A DNA stretch of 64,000 nucleotides from an uncultured Granulosicoccaceae bacterium (lineage in GTDB: Bacteria > Pseudomonadota > Gammaproteobacteria > Granulosicoccales > Granulosicoccaceae). Shown piece after piece: positions 33,928 to 43,908 of this stretch; the first letter of the stretch is position 1; each line of letters begins with the position of its first letter. Position numbers and translations under genes: made by a program. The DNA lies in NCBI GenBank assembly GCA_937930305.1, contig CALGLE010000037.1:18089-82088 (forward strand). The letters are read 5' to 3'. The notes beneath the pieces were generated by a model. It was not told where the DNA came from. It searched no databases and saw only the letters and a list, made by a program, of their open reading frames with translations.

Positions 33928-35097
33928 ATGGATCTTCAGGTAGCAAAACGCTTCATGGATGAACTGCTGGTTAGCCTCTATAAAAAGGGTGGATCAGATC
34001 TATTCATCATTGCAGGGGCAGCGCCTGCTATGCGTATCCACGGCAAAATTACGCCGGTTATGGATAAAAAACTGTCCGCTGAGCATACGTTGGCGTTAAC
34101 TCAGTCTTTAATGACTGAAGAAGAGCGTGAAGAATTTCGCGAAAACAAAGAATTGAATTTTGCGATTGCGCTGCCAAAAATATCTCGTTATCGTGTTAAT
34201 GCACTTGTGCAACGCGGAAGCGCAGGTTTGGTTGTTCGAATCATTCCTAACGAAATTCCAAAATTCGAAGACTTAAACTTGCCAACCATTCTTCGCCAAG
34301 TTGCGATGACCAAACGGGGCTTAGTTATCTTTGTTGGTGGTACCGGTTCTGGTAAGTCAACATCACTGGCTTCCTTGATTGATTATCGTAACCTCAATTC
34401 CAATGGGCACATCATCACGATTGAGGATCCAGTGGAATTTGTTCACAACCACCAGGGTTGCATCGTTACTCAGCGCGAAGTGGGTACGGACACCGAATCC
34501 TTTGAAGTGGCTTTGAAGAACACGTTGCGACAAGCACCAGACGTTATTTTGATTGGTGAGATTCGTGACCAAAAGACTATGGAGCACGCCATTGCGTTTG
34601 CTGAAACCGGTCACTTGTGTTTGGCCACATTGCACGCCAACAACGCTAACCAAGCGTTTGATCGAATCATTAACTTCTTCCCAGAAGCGCGTCATAAGCA
34701 GTTGCTGTTGGATTTGTCGTTAAATATGAAAGCCTTTATCTCACAACGTTTGCTGCCCACTCCCAGTGGCAAGGGTCGCCGTGCTGCGGTTGAGGTGTTG
34801 CTCAATACACCGCTGATGGCTGACTTAATTCAACGTGGTGAAATACACGAAATTAAAGCGCTTATGCACAAGAGTTCTGACCACGGAATGCAGACCTTTG
34901 ACCAAGCCTTATTCGACTTATTAAACGAAGGTGCCATCACGATAGAAGAGGCCATGCGAAACGCCGATTCTGTGAATGACTTAAGGCTGCGCATTAAGCT
35001 TGACGCCAACGGTGACAACACCATTGACGACATGATCTCAAACTCAATGTCTTTAGAAGAAGATGAGGATGACGATCAAAAAGGCATGATGATGTAG
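33928..35097 (+). CDS. pilU: PilU, accessory pilus retraction ATPase
   Basis: 389-residue PilT paralogue. Walker A VGGTGSGKST, Walker B region DVILIGEIRD and His box LATLHANNA are present. It has an acidic C-terminal tail (SLEEDEDDDQKG) as in other PilU proteins. It adds force to PilT-driven retraction. A strong terminator follows. Confidence 0.96.
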   Translation: MDLQVAKRFMDELLVSLYKKGGSDLFIIAGAAPAMRIHGKITPVMDKKLSAEHTLALTQSLMTEEEREEFRENKELNFAIALPKISRYRVNALVQRGSAGLVVRIIPNEIPKFEDLNLPTILRQVAMTKRGLVIFVGGTGSGKSTSLASLIDYRNLNSNGHIITIEDPVEFVHNHQGCIVTQREVGTDTESFEVALKNTLRQAPDVILIGEIRDQKTMEHAIAFAETGHLCLATLHANNANQAFDRIINFFPEARHKQLLLDLSLNMKAFISQRLLPTPSGKGRRAAVEVLLNTPLMADLIQRGEIHEIKALMHKSSDHGMQTFDQALFDLLNEGAITIEEAMRNADSVNDLRLRIKLDANGDNTIDDMISNSMSLEEDEDDDQKGMMM

Positions 35098-35138
35098 AAA
35101 CTTTGTTAGCGAAAGAAATTTCCCTAACAAGAGAAAAG

Positions 35139-35178
35139 CCCTGTCAACTTCTAGGAGTTGAGAGGGTTTTTTTTTTTT
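35139..35178 (+). terminator. Rho-independent terminator after pilU
   Basis: CCCTGTCAACT at 35139-35149 pairs with AGTTGAGAGGG at 35156-35166 (one mismatch), followed by 12 T residues. It ends the pilTU transcript. Confidence 0.92.
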
Positions 35179-35205
35179 GCTTGCATGAATGTCTTAATCT
35201 ATAAC
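35177..35205 (+). promoter_or_regulatory. Sigma-70-like promoter of the GHMP kinase operon
   Basis: TTGCTT at 35177-35182 and TATAAC at 35200-35205 with a 17-bp spacer. It starts inside the T-run of the pilU terminator. It decides between possible starts of the next gene, favouring ATG 35239, because the ATG at 35185 would lie upstream of the transcription start. Confidence 0.55.
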
Positions 35206-35238
35206 GACACCACAGCCGATTGGTTGTATCCTGTCGGA

Positions 35239-36459
35239 ATGACACAAGTGCAGACAAAGTTCGGTGCCGGTGCGGCGAATTTGGGCGAGCTCATTGACCG
35301 GCTTACCACGGAAGCCCGACGCCAATTTAATTCGCGAGCTATTCCGCGAGTGGTCGTGTCTCCTTACCGCTTCAATCCACTGGGTGCGCACATTGATCAC
35401 CAAGGTGGTGTGGTACTCGCACGCACCTTGAACCAATATTCTGTGGGCGCGTTTTATCCTTCAAACGACCTTAGCGTCGCACTGGTTTCTTTGTCTTTTG
35501 ATACCGAAATTTTCCGTTTTCAATTGGGGGATTCCCCAGTTGGAGAAAACTGGCAGCGCTACGCCATGGCATCGGCTTTGGTTTTTGATCGATGGGCAAA
35601 AGCCGCAGGTGTCACGCCGACCGGTTATCAATTTGTAGTTGATGGCACCATGGTGGGTGCAGGGTTAAGTTCGTCTGCATCCATAATTTTGGCCTACTTG
35701 GTGGCCTTGGCTGATGTCAATCAAGTGAAATTGAGTGAGCGTGAATTAGTGGAACTAACTCGGCAAGTAGAAAACGAACACATGGGCTTGAACAACGGTG
35801 TGCAAGACCAAATGTCGGTGGTGTTCGGCCAACGTAATGCTTTGTCGCTGTTGAATGTGGATGCAGTCGATGTTCAATACTGGCAAGACCCAGTCAACGT
35901 CTCCAGTGTGAATTGGCTGGTTTGTTATTCTGGTTTTTCCCGAGAACTCATCTCGTCGGGTTTCAATGATCGGGTAAGTGAGTGTCAGCAAGCTGCTGCG
36001 TTGTTGCATCCTGCCGCGCAGCGATTGGGAGACGTGCCCAAAGAAAAACGCACCCGTGCAAACCTAGAAGTGTTGCCCGATCATTTGGGGCGTCGTGCGA
36101 AGCATGTTTACTCCGAAATGCAAAGAGTTTTAGAGGCGCAATTGCTTTGGGAGTCGGGAGATTGGGTGTCTTTCGGTGAATCCATGAACGCCTCCTGTTT
36201 AAGTTCTATTCAAGACTACGAATGCGGCAGTGAGCCTATGCATTATCTTCATACGATTAGTTTAACTACCTATGGTGTATACGGTAGCCGTTTCAGTGGT
36301 GGTGGTTATGGAGGCTGTTTAATCATGTTGGTCGATGCTGAATTCGTCGATTCAGCGGGTGAATCGATTTTGACGGCCTTCCTAGAGCGTTATCCGGAAA
36401 AAGCGAGCGTTGCTCGAATTTTTGCAGCGCAAGCCGAAGATGCGGTACGCGTTCTATGA
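35239..36459 (+). CDS. Galactokinase-like GHMP sugar kinase
   Basis: 406-residue kinase. The sugar-binding motif is SPYRFNPLGAHIDHQGG, where galactokinase has GRVNLIGEHTDYNxG. The ATP loop is VGAGLSSSASI, and motif 3 is FSGGGYGGC. It should phosphorylate the anomeric carbon of a sugar or uronic acid; the changed first motif suggests a substrate other than galactose. The ATG at 35239 is preferred from promoter position (35185 is the alternative). It overlaps the next gene by ATGA. Confidence 0.8.
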   Translation: MTQVQTKFGAGAANLGELIDRLTTEARRQFNSRAIPRVVVSPYRFNPLGAHIDHQGGVVLARTLNQYSVGAFYPSNDLSVALVSLSFDTEIFRFQLGDSPVGENWQRYAMASALVFDRWAKAAGVTPTGYQFVVDGTMVGAGLSSSASIILAYLVALADVNQVKLSERELVELTRQVENEHMGLNNGVQDQMSVVFGQRNALSLLNVDAVDVQYWQDPVNVSSVNWLVCYSGFSRELISSGFNDRVSECQQAAALLHPAAQRLGDVPKEKRTRANLEVLPDHLGRRAKHVYSEMQRVLEAQLLWESGDWVSFGESMNASCLSSIQDYECGSEPMHYLHTISLTTYGVYGSRFSGGGYGGCLIMLVDAEFVDSAGESILTAFLERYPEKASVARIFAAQAEDAVRVL

Positions 36460-37220
36460 AAACGGCTGTGAATCAAGCAACCCGGCGCGTCACACAAGCT
36501 GTGTTGTTAGCGGCAGGTCGCGGCAGGCGACTCCGGCCCCATACCGATAAGACGCCAAAGCCTCTGCTGCCTGTGGCTGGGAAACCCACGCTGGATTTGT
36601 ACTTTGAGAGTTTAGTGGCGGCCGGTGTGCAACGTGCTGTGCTGGTAACTCACCATCTGAGTGAGCAAGTCGTGGCTTATGCCGAGAATGTGCCGATGCG
36701 TTTTGGCCTACAGTGCAGCACGGTGTATCAAAATGAATTGAATGGAACCGCCTCGGCATTGCAAGCTGTGATGTCGTCAGGTTCAATTGAGCTGGTAAAT
36801 GGTTATGACAAAAATGCCTCGCCAGCTTTTTTATTGATGGCGACTGACTATTTAGTCGCCCCAGATTTTATTAATGATTTTCTTACCTTTCATGCATCCC
36901 ACTATGCCGATATTTCAGTTAGCTTAAAACGCGTCCCAGAAGCTGAAATCTCGTCCAGAAGCAGTGTGCGTTTTGGCGACGATGAGCACATCACTGAAAT
37001 CGTAGAAAAACCAGCACCAGGATGTGCACCCAGTGATTTATCGGCAAATTTAGCCTTTATTATGCCACCAGGCGTTTGTGATCATCTGAATGCAGTGGCA
37101 GCGTCTGCCCGCGGTGAGCGCGAAGTTCAGTCGGCCATCAATGCGTTTTTAGCTCAAGGTGGAACCGCTCGCGGATTGATTCAATCACCCCCTAGCGAAT
37201 GGAGCCCTGGGCTAAACTAG
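36456..37220 (+). CDS. Sugar-1-phosphate nucleotidyltransferase
   Basis: 254-residue NTP-transferase fold. The N-terminal signature [20 protein letters not shown] and LLPVAGKP bind nucleotide and metal, and TDYLV contains the catalytic Asp region. It is coupled to the GHMP kinase, so the pair can turn a free sugar into sugar-1-phosphate and then NDP-sugar, a salvage route. The activated sugar and nucleotide are unknown. Confidence 0.85.
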   Translation: MKTAVNQATRRVTQAVLLAAGRGRRLRPHTDKTPKPLLPVAGKPTLDLYFESLVAAGVQRAVLVTHHLSEQVVAYAENVPMRFGLQCSTVYQNELNGTASALQAVMSSGSIELVNGYDKNASPAFLLMATDYLVAPDFINDFLTFHASHYADISVSLKRVPEAEISSRSSVRFGDDEHITEIVEKPAPGCAPSDLSANLAFIMPPGVCDHLNAVAASARGEREVQSAINAFLAQGGTARGLIQSPPSEWSPGLN

Positions 37221-37224
37221 CAAC

Positions 37225-37824
37225 ATGGCACAACTCTATTTTTATTATTCAGCGATGAATGCTGGCAAATCAACCACGCTGCTGCAATCGGCTCACAATT
37301 ACCGTGAACAGGGCATGGATGTATTGCTATACACCGCTTCCATTGATGATCGTTTTGGGGCTGGCTTGATAAAGTCGCGGATTGGCTTAGCTGAAGCGGC
37401 GCAGGTGTATGACACTCAAACCAACTTTAGTGAGTGTATTCGAGCATCAATAGATTCTGTACCAGAATCAGAACCCCGAATCGCCTGCGTGTTAGTAGAC
37501 GAGGCGCAATTTCTCACCCGAGTGCAAGTGGATGAGCTAGCGGAAGTGGTTGATGCCTTGTCGTTACCGGTACTATGTTTTGGTTTACGCACCGATTTTC
37601 AAGGGGAAACCTTTCCAGGTTCGGCTCGCCTGTTGGCCATTGCAGACAAACTAAACGAATTAAAAGCGGTTTGTGTGTGTGGACGTAAAGCCACCATGAC
37701 CGTTCGTGTGGACGAACAGGGGCGTGTCATAGCGGCCGGTAGTCAGGTGCAAATTGGTGGCAACGAACGATATGAGTCGAAATGCAGACGCCACCATAGA
37801 GAATTGTTGAGCGCTGCCAGATAG
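37225..37824 (+). CDS. tdk: Thymidine kinase
   Basis: 199-residue type II thymidine kinase for thymidine salvage. P-loop [16 protein letters not shown] catalytic region, and zinc cysteines in VCVCGRKA with the paired cysteine in ESKCRRHH. The length is normal. It starts 4 bp after the nucleotidyltransferase stop, so it lies in the same operon, and converges on nhaA. Confidence 0.95.
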   Translation: MAQLYFYYSAMNAGKSTTLLQSAHNYREQGMDVLLYTASIDDRFGAGLIKSRIGLAEAAQVYDTQTNFSECIRASIDSVPESEPRIACVLVDEAQFLTRVQVDELAEVVDALSLPVLCFGLRTDFQGETFPGSARLLAIADKLNELKAVCVCGRKATMTVRVDEQGRVIAAGSQVQIGGNERYESKCRRHHRELLSAAR

Positions 37825-37850
37825 CGGATATTGCCGCCGCAGATCGCCCT

Positions 37851-39083
37851 TTATTCTAGCCCTTCAGTTTTGTGTTGCGTGTCTGGCAACGGTTTTTCAC
37901 GGCTAGCGAACAATAAAATACTCGACCCAACAACAGCTGCGACCACAGAAGCCGCCAGAACGCCGACACGCGTTGCTTGTAGATAATCAAACGGTCCGTG
38001 TTCAAACGCCAGCGTGGCAATGAACAAACTCATTGTGAAGCCAATACCGGTTAATACGGAGATTCCCAGCATGTGTCCCCAAGTAACCCCTGCAGGAAGG
38101 CTTACCCAATTCATGGAAACCGCAAATTTTGTAAACGAGAAAACACCCAGGGTTTTCCCAAGCAGCAATCCTGCAATGATTCCGAATGAAACACCGTTGA
38201 AAACGGAGCTCAGGTCGAGTCCTCGTAAATCTACGCCGGCATTGGCGAATGCAAATACCGGTAAGACTCCGTAAGCTACCCAAGGGTGTAAATCGTGTTC
38301 TATCTCTCGAAGTGGGGACGTTTGCTCTTGCTCTTGCGCTTCACGCGGTTTACCTGACATAGGGATGGTGAATGCAACGAGTACCCCGGCAAGTGTTGCA
38401 TGGACTCCGCTTTTTAATACACAAACCCAAATGACAATACCCACCAGAATGTATGCGACTTTGCTGCTTACGCCCAGCAAATTCATTGCGACGAGCAACA
38501 GTAACCCAACGCCTGCCATACCAATGGCGCTCAGAGTCAGGTCGCCAGAATAGAACAAGGCAATGACGACGATCGCTGCTAAGTCATCAATAATGGCTAA
38601 AGTGGTTAGGAATATCTTTAGGGCAAGCGGTATTCTGCTGCCAAGCAGAGCCAATACGCCGAGTGCAAAAGCGATATCAGTTGCAGACGGTATGGCCCAT
38701 CCGTTAAGCGCTTCGCTATTACCAAAGTTGAAAGCAACATAGATTAACGCGGGGATTATGAATCCACCCACGGCACCGACCAAAGGCAGAATGAGCTGCT
38801 CACGACTGGACAACTGTCCCACCATGATCTCGCGCTTTAATTCGAGCCCGATGAGAAAAAAGAATATGGCCATGAGACCGTCGTTGATCCACAGAAGCAA
38901 CGGTTTATCCAGCTCGATAGATCCCAGGATGATGGCAAATCTTGTGTCAAGCGACGCGGTGTAGAGCTCACTGAGTGCTGAGTTGGACACCAACAGCGCT
39001 AAAACGGTAGCCACCATTAAGACTATGCCTCCGCTGGATTCCAAGTGTAAAAATTCTTTCAAGCGGTCTCTGGCAGTGATCAT
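37851..39083 (-). CDS. nhaA: Na+/H+ antiporter NhaA
   Basis: 410-residue 12-helix antiporter exporting sodium in exchange for protons. The transport aspartates are in AIIDDLAAI, matching Asp163-Asp164 of E. coli NhaA, and the N-terminal MIFFFLIGLELKREI region and SATDIAFALG are conserved. It is useful in saline habitats. It stands alone between tdk and the pyrimidine operon. Confidence 0.96.
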   Translation of the reverse strand: MITARDRLKEFLHLESSGGIVLMVATVLALLVSNSALSELYTASLDTRFAIILGSIELDKPLLLWINDGLMAIFFFLIGLELKREIMVGQLSSREQLILPLVGAVGGFIIPALIYVAFNFGNSEALNGWAIPSATDIAFALGVLALLGSRIPLALKIFLTTLAIIDDLAAIVVIALFYSGDLTLSAIGMAGVGLLLLVAMNLLGVSSKVAYILVGIVIWVCVLKSGVHATLAGVLVAFTIPMSGKPREAQEQEQTSPLREIEHDLHPWVAYGVLPVFAFANAGVDLRGLDLSSVFNGVSFGIIAGLLLGKTLGVFSFTKFAVSMNWVSLPAGVTWGHMLGISVLTGIGFTMSLFIATLAFEHGPFDYLQATRVGVLAASVVAAVVGSSILLFASREKPLPDTQHKTEGLE

Positions 39084-39201
39084 GGAAAAGCGGGTTCTCT
39101 GGTTTGTGGGTAATAGTTTCCAGGCTTTTACGATTCAAAAAGTTGATCAGATGCTCGTGAAAAAGTGTTATCCGACTGCGCGTGCCGAGGGTTTTGGCCC
39201 G

Positions 39202-40395
39202 TTACACGAGCTGCGTGGCTGAGCCTTTAAGTTCAACATCTTCCCCAGTTATTTCTTTTAAATTATTTATGCCTGCAAGCGGATTTTGATGGCCTTCGTC
39301 ATTGATGACTGTGGCAGCGTCAGGGTCAATCAAGAACTTTGCGGATGGCGAAGCCGTTAAATCTAACCCCAAAATGTTGGCCGGTGATGTGGTGATAGTA
39401 GGCAGTAAATCAGCCACCGATAAGCCTAACAATTTAGGCAAGGCCAACCACAGAGATAAAAATTGTGGGTAACACGATAATCCTGGCGCGGTTGCGGGTA
39501 GAGGCGCTAAGCGTGCATCGGAATCCAGCGGTGCGTGATCAGAACAAATGGCATCGATGACGCCATCACTGACGCCTAAACGCAGAGCTTCACGATCGGC
39601 CATGCTACGAAAAGGCACCGCGCTGTGGAATCTGGAATCGTATCCGTTAATTTGTTCGTCAGTAAAAAACAAATGATGAATGCCAACATCGGCGGTCACG
39701 TCTATGCCGGCGGCTTTGGCGGCCCGAATCAATTCCACCGATCGTGCGCAGCTGATGCGTGATAAATGCAAGCGGCAACCACTGTCGTTGGCTAATTCGA
39801 GCAAACGCGCTAAGCCAGCAGTTTCCGCTAATGCCGGAATGCCAGGTAAACCATGCCGTGAGGCGACCGGTCCATCGTGCACGCAACCGGTGTGACCGAA
39901 TGCGGCATCGATAGGGACTAAACTGATTGGTATGTGGAAAGTGGACGCGTATTCCATAGCGCGAAGTAGCACGGCACTGTCCGCAATGGGTTGATCCGCT
40001 TGTCCAAAGATCAAACAACCTGCAGCATGTAAGGTGGTGAGCTCAGTGAGCTTTGAGCCCTCTAATCCGATGGTGAGTGCACCCATCGGGTGTACTTGCG
40101 TTGAAGCAACAGCGCTCGCGGTCGCTTTTATTTGCTGCACCGTTGCTGTGCTGTCAATGCTGGGTTGGGTGTCGGGTGAGCAAACGATATGAGCAAAACC
40201 GGAACGCATCGCCAGCAACGTCTCTCGCTCAATGTTGCCGCGGCGTTTTAACCCAGGCTCGCACAAACGAGCGTACAAATCGACAAACCCGTGAGTGACA
40301 AACGCCGTGGGACTTGCAGTCGTCTCTACGCTCAAACTCATTGTTGATGGCGCATCAGCACCCGCTTCGTAAAACGGTAAGTTCACCTTAGACAT
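39202..40395 (-). CDS. pyrX: Dihydroorotase-like, non-catalytic PyrC' (PyrX)
   Basis: 397-residue dihydroorotase-fold protein. The metal-binding HxH of active enzymes (VDLHVHLREPG) is replaced by [11 protein letters not shown], so zinc cannot be held in the usual way. The SDHAPL motif near the C-terminus remains. In Pseudomonas and relatives such inactive PyrC' subunits build the dodecameric aspartate transcarbamoylase with PyrB. The ATG at 40395 overlaps the pyrB stop. Confidence 0.88.
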   Translation of the reverse strand: MSKVNLPFYEAGADAPSTMSLSVETTASPTAFVTHGFVDLYARLCEPGLKRRGNIERETLLAMRSGFAHIVCSPDTQPSIDSTATVQQIKATASAVASTQVHPMGALTIGLEGSKLTELTTLHAAGCLIFGQADQPIADSAVLLRAMEYASTFHIPISLVPIDAAFGHTGCVHDGPVASRHGLPGIPALAETAGLARLLELANDSGCRLHLSRISCARSVELIRAAKAAGIDVTADVGIHHLFFTDEQINGYDSRFHSAVPFRSMADREALRLGVSDGVIDAICSDHAPLDSDARLAPLPATAPGLSCYPQFLSLWLALPKLLGLSVADLLPTITTSPANILGLDLTASPSAKFLIDPDAATVINDEGHQNPLAGINNLKEITGEDVELKGSATQLV

Positions 40396-41446
40396 GCGGC
40401 GAACCTGCCTTCTCGCTTGGCGTGGAATTCGTTTTCTTATTAGATGGTGTGTCTTCCAGTACGCCATTGGCGGCGGCCTCACGCAAGGGCTCAGCGTTGC
40501 CCATAACGATTGACATCACCGCCATGCGAATGGCCACCCCATTGGTGACTTGATCCAATATGACGGACTGTGGTCCATCGGCAACCTCGGCCGAAATTTC
40601 CACGCCACGATTGGTGGGGCCTGGGTGCATAACAATGGCGTCGGGTTTTGCTAAGGCTAAACGCTCTTTGGTTAAACCGTAGGTAGCAAAAAATTCGCGT
40701 GAACTGGGAATCGTGATGCCACTCATGCGCTCGGTTTGTAAGCGCAACCCCATCACGACATCGGCACCGTGCAAGGCTTTTTCTAAATCCGAATACCAAC
40801 TCACGCCCATGCTCTCAACATCGGTTGGCATTAAGGTGCGAGGGCCAACCACGCGTATTTCACCCGCGCCTAAGGTGTTTAAGGCTGCAATACCGGAGCG
40901 GGCAACACGCGAATGCCTAATGTCGCCGATGATCACAACACAGAGCTTTTCAAAGTCACCTTTGTGTTGACGAATGGTGAACATGTCCAGCATGCCTTGA
41001 GTGGGGTGAGAGGCTTGGCCGTCGCCGCCATTCACCACATTGATGGTGGGTTTAACGTGGCGTGCGATAAAATCAGCAGCGCCCGATTCACCATGGCGCA
41101 CGATAAACATATCGCACTGCAACGATTCCAACACCCGCAGGGTGTCGAGGAGGGATTCTCCCTTATTGGTGGAGCTGGTGACTAAGTCGACGTTGAGTAA
41201 ATCTGCCGACAGGCGCTTGGCCGCTAACTCAAATGCCGTACGAGTTCGTGTGCTGTTTTCAAAAAATAAATTCGCTACCGTTTTACCCCGCAGTAACGGC
41301 ACGTTTTTAATCATGCGATCACCCACACTGGTGAAATTTTCTGCCGCATCCATGATGGCAGTGAGTGTGGCTTTGTCTAATCCATCGAGGGTGAGAAAAT
41401 GTTGCAGCGTACCGAGTTGATTAAATTGCGGGCTGGGTAAACTCAT
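40388..41446 (-). CDS. pyrB: Aspartate carbamoyltransferase catalytic subunit
   Basis: 352-residue enzyme joining carbamoyl phosphate and aspartate. Carbamoyl-phosphate loop [33 protein letters not shown] and [11 protein letters not shown] are all intact. The ATG at 41446 overlaps the pyrR stop (ATGA), and pyrX overlaps its end, so the three proteins are coupled. The C-terminal tail of about 30 residues is low-complexity. Confidence 0.96.
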   Translation of the reverse strand: MSLPSPQFNQLGTLQHFLTLDGLDKATLTAIMDAAENFTSVGDRMIKNVPLLRGKTVANLFFENSTRTRTAFELAAKRLSADLLNVDLVTSSTNKGESLLDTLRVLESLQCDMFIVRHGESGAADFIARHVKPTINVVNGGDGQASHPTQGMLDMFTIRQHKGDFEKLCVVIIGDIRHSRVARSGIAALNTLGAGEIRVVGPRTLMPTDVESMGVSWYSDLEKALHGADVVMGLRLQTERMSGITIPSSREFFATYGLTKERLALAKPDAIVMHPGPTNRGVEISAEVADGPQSVILDQVTNGVAIRMAVMSIVMGNAEPLREAAANGVLEDTPSNKKTNSTPSEKAGSPHV

Positions 41447-41943
41447 GCGCGTTCCCCAATTTCTATGAACCACGGATTGGCGGTAAGCTGAACATGAGCG
41501 CTTTCGTCCAAGTTCATTGATTCGCCAAACACGTCGGCTCTGATGGGTAATTCGTGCCCATCACGTTGCACCAACACCGCTAGGGTGATTCGGGATGGGC
41601 GCCCATAATCGAATATTTCATTCATCGCAGCTCGCACCGTGCGACCGGTGCTGAGAACATCGTCAACCAACACGATGTGTTTGCCATCGATTGGCGTGGT
41701 TAGCTGTGACGGGCCGACCACGGGGTGCAATCCCACCGTGCTGAAGTCGTCACGGTAAAAAGAGATGTTAAGTTCCCCCAAGGGTGTGGCAAGGCCTAAT
41801 GCCTCGTGAAGCGCCGCTCCCACCAACACCCCACCGGTTTTGATGCCAATCATGACAATGCCAGGATCGGCCTCGCAAAGCGGAGCCAATTGTTGCTGCA
41901 TGTGTTCGAGCATGAGCTCGACTTTATTTGTGTTGACTTGCAA
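41443..41943 (-). CDS. pyrR: PyrR bifunctional regulator/uracil phosphoribosyltransferase
   Basis: 166 residues. The PRPP-binding motif is [12 protein letters not shown], with the conserved IGIKTGGV. PyrR in Gram-positives binds pyr mRNA; in Gammaproteobacteria it is a homologue whose regulatory role is less clear. It overlaps ruvX by about 20 bp at its start. Confidence 0.92.
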   Translation of the reverse strand: MQVNTNKVELMLEHMQQQLAPLCEADPGIVMIGIKTGGVLVGAALHEALGLATPLGELNISFYRDDFSTVGLHPVVGPSQLTTPIDGKHIVLVDDVLSTGRTVRAAMNEIFDYGRPSRITLAVLVQRDGHELPIRADVFGESMNLDESAHVQLTANPWFIEIGERA

Positions 41944-42385
41944 ACCAGCGTTCCAAGATCAGAGCCGCCGCTAGTGTATCCACATCTTCCTTGCGTGTGC
42001 GCTTGCGTCGCTGTCCAGAATGCCGAAGTTGGGCCAGGGTCTCACTTGCTTGCATCGATGAGTAACGCTCATCCATCCACATGACGGGCAATTGGTAACG
42101 CTTTAGGCAGCGTTTGCCGAATCCGCGAGCCACATGAGTGATTTCTTGCACCTTGCCATCTGCCGTCAGGGGTAAGCCAATGACTAAGCCGACGGGCTGC
42201 CATTGTGTAATGACAGAGTCGAGGGTTTCCCACTCTGGGGTGCCATTAATGTTGCGCATCACACACAAAGGGTCGGCGCTGCCCAGTTGGGTGCTGCCCT
42301 TGGCCAGACCAATACGTTTTAAGCCGAAATCGATGCCCACCCAAACACCGGCTGGGATGTCGTCCCACGATTCCGGTTCAGGCAT
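41924..42385 (-). CDS. ruvX: RuvX/YqgF Holliday-junction resolvase-like nuclease
   Basis: 153-residue RNase H-fold protein implicated in 16S rRNA 5'-end maturation. Catalytic acids lie in GIDFGLKRIG, DERYSS and the C-terminal KEDVDTLAAALIL. The ATG at 42385 overlaps the algH stop by a few bases; earlier in-frame starts run into algH. Confidence 0.92.
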   Translation of the reverse strand: MPEPESWDDIPAGVWVGIDFGLKRIGLAKGSTQLGSADPLCVMRNINGTPEWETLDSVITQWQPVGLVIGLPLTADGKVQEITHVARGFGKRCLKRYQLPVMWMDERYSSMQASETLAQLRHSGQRRKRTRKEDVDTLAAALILERWFASQHK

Positions 42386-42929
42386 GCCCAGCTTGGGTGT
42401 GGAGCACATTGAGATCAATGCCAATGCCTTGCGCAACAGCACTGCGTCGATCATCTAATTCGGTGTTGAATAGGATGTTGGCTGTGGCTGGATTGGTCAG
42501 CCATGCATTGTCAGCAATTTCAGATTCTAGCTGCCCAGCGGACCAGCCCGCGTGCCCTAAAAGCACTAAATAGTCTGCTGGCTCTTCGCCAGCGGCCAGC
42601 GCTTCCAACACGTCGCGAGAACTGGACACGGAAACACCGCCGGCAAAATCTTGGGTTCCTTCAAAGCAGGGGCCTGGTGGGTGCAGCACAATGCCATTTT
42701 GCTGATCGACCGGTCCTCCACGCAATACCGCCCTGTTACCCAAGGCATCGTTCTCGTTCGGGATGTCCAGCTGAGAAAACACGTCACCTAGCTGCAGGCC
42801 GATGGGTTTATTTACCACGACGCCCCAAGCGCCATCATCGCTATGGTCTAACAAGTAAATGACTGAGCGGCCGAACACTTCATCAGTAAGCTGCGGCATG
42901 GACAGAAGAAAGTGGTGGGTCAGGTTCAT
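42378..42929 (-). CDS. algH: AlgH/YqgE family protein
   Basis: 183-residue conserved protein with the family motifs MPQLTDEVFGRSVIYLLDH near the N-terminus, VLRGGPV and LLGHAGWSAGQLE. The function is unsettled; it was named for an alginate-regulation effect in Pseudomonas. It lies between the TonB-like gene and ruvX, the order usual in Gammaproteobacteria. Confidence 0.93.
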   Translation of the reverse strand: MNLTHHFLLSMPQLTDEVFGRSVIYLLDHSDDGAWGVVVNKPIGLQLGDVFSQLDIPNENDALGNRAVLRGGPVDQQNGIVLHPPGPCFEGTQDFAGGVSVSSSRDVLEALAAGEEPADYLVLLGHAGWSAGQLESEIADNAWLTNPATANILFNTELDDRRSAVAQGIGIDLNVLHTQAGHA

Positions 42930-42945
42930 TGGTTGGTGGGCAAGT

Positions 42946-43899
42946 TCAGTAACTGATCACTGAATTAGAGCTTTGGAATTCCCATGTGCGTGTGATGTAC
43001 AAAATATCAGTTTCCTCACCTAGCCCGCCAGTCAGCGGTTCGAACGGACCAGCGACAGAAACCAATTGCTTGGCAGAGGCGTCCAACAGCGAATGTCCAG
43101 AGCTCTCTTCGATCAGGATGCTCTCGATTTCACCGGTTTTGTAGATACCGACAGTCATTACCAAGGCCCCCGTGAGTTCACTCTTTCGAATATCTTCCGG
43201 ATAGTTCAAGTTACCGATGCGCTCCACTCGTTCCACCCAGCGATACATGTATTCTGCTGACACCGATTCGTGCGTGCGCGCGGTGAGGTACTTCTTGCGT
43301 GGTCGTTTGGCAAACTCTTCTTGCTGGCGCTCAATGACGGCGCTGAGTCGAGCAATATCTAAATCTTGCTCTATCACAACCGTATCCAAAATATTCTGCT
43401 GGGTAGTGTTTTCTGGATCAATCTCGTCAGAATTCACTAAATTCGTACCCAATATGGAGGTGATGACCGTCGCGTCAGCGGGTGCGGACACCTCTGGGGC
43501 GCTGGCTTCCACAGGCATCGGTGCAATGCCGTCTGAATCCACATCGAGCGGGCTGGTGAAAGGGGACGAGGGGCGAGCACTGTCGTCGGATTCACCACCA
43601 CCGTCTTGGGCCGCTTGGGCTAAATAATCCGCTTCTTCCGGGCGTTCTGCATTGTTCTGATCCGGCACCAAGATCACTTCTAATGAGCGTGGTGTGCGCA
43701 TTTCATTCAAAAAGGGCTCAAAACTGATCCCCAATATGATGAGTGCGTGCAAAGCGGCAGCCCCGAACAACGCCACGGTCAGCACATCGGGTTGGCGCTT
43801 GGGTTCAACAAACGGGCTACCGAGTTGTTCGGGCGATTGCCCAGGCGACGCACCAGGCAACTGCCCAGATTTTGGCGCTATATCAGCATTGCGGTTCAT
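42946..43899 (-). CDS. tonB: TonB-family energy-transducing protein
   Basis: 317 residues. One N-terminal membrane anchor (VLTVALFGAAALHALIILG), a long acidic/proline-containing periplasmic linker, and a C-terminal TonB domain (YPEDIRKSELTGALVMTVGI). No exbB/exbD is nearby, so it may use a remote motor or serve pilus function, as the TonB-like gene beside gshB and pilG is implicated in twitching in Pseudomonas. Confidence 0.87.
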   Translation of the reverse strand: MNRNADIAPKSGQLPGASPGQSPEQLGSPFVEPKRQPDVLTVALFGAAALHALIILGISFEPFLNEMRTPRSLEVILVPDQNNAERPEEADYLAQAAQDGGGESDDSARPSSPFTSPLDVDSDGIAPMPVEASAPEVSAPADATVITSILGTNLVNSDEIDPENTTQQNILDTVVIEQDLDIARLSAVIERQQEEFAKRPRKKYLTARTHESVSAEYMYRWVERVERIGNLNYPEDIRKSELTGALVMTVGIYKTGEIESILIEESSGHSLLDASAKQLVSVAGPFEPLTGGLGEETDILYITRTWEFQSSNSVISY

Positions 43900-43908
43900 G
43901 GGCTGAGT

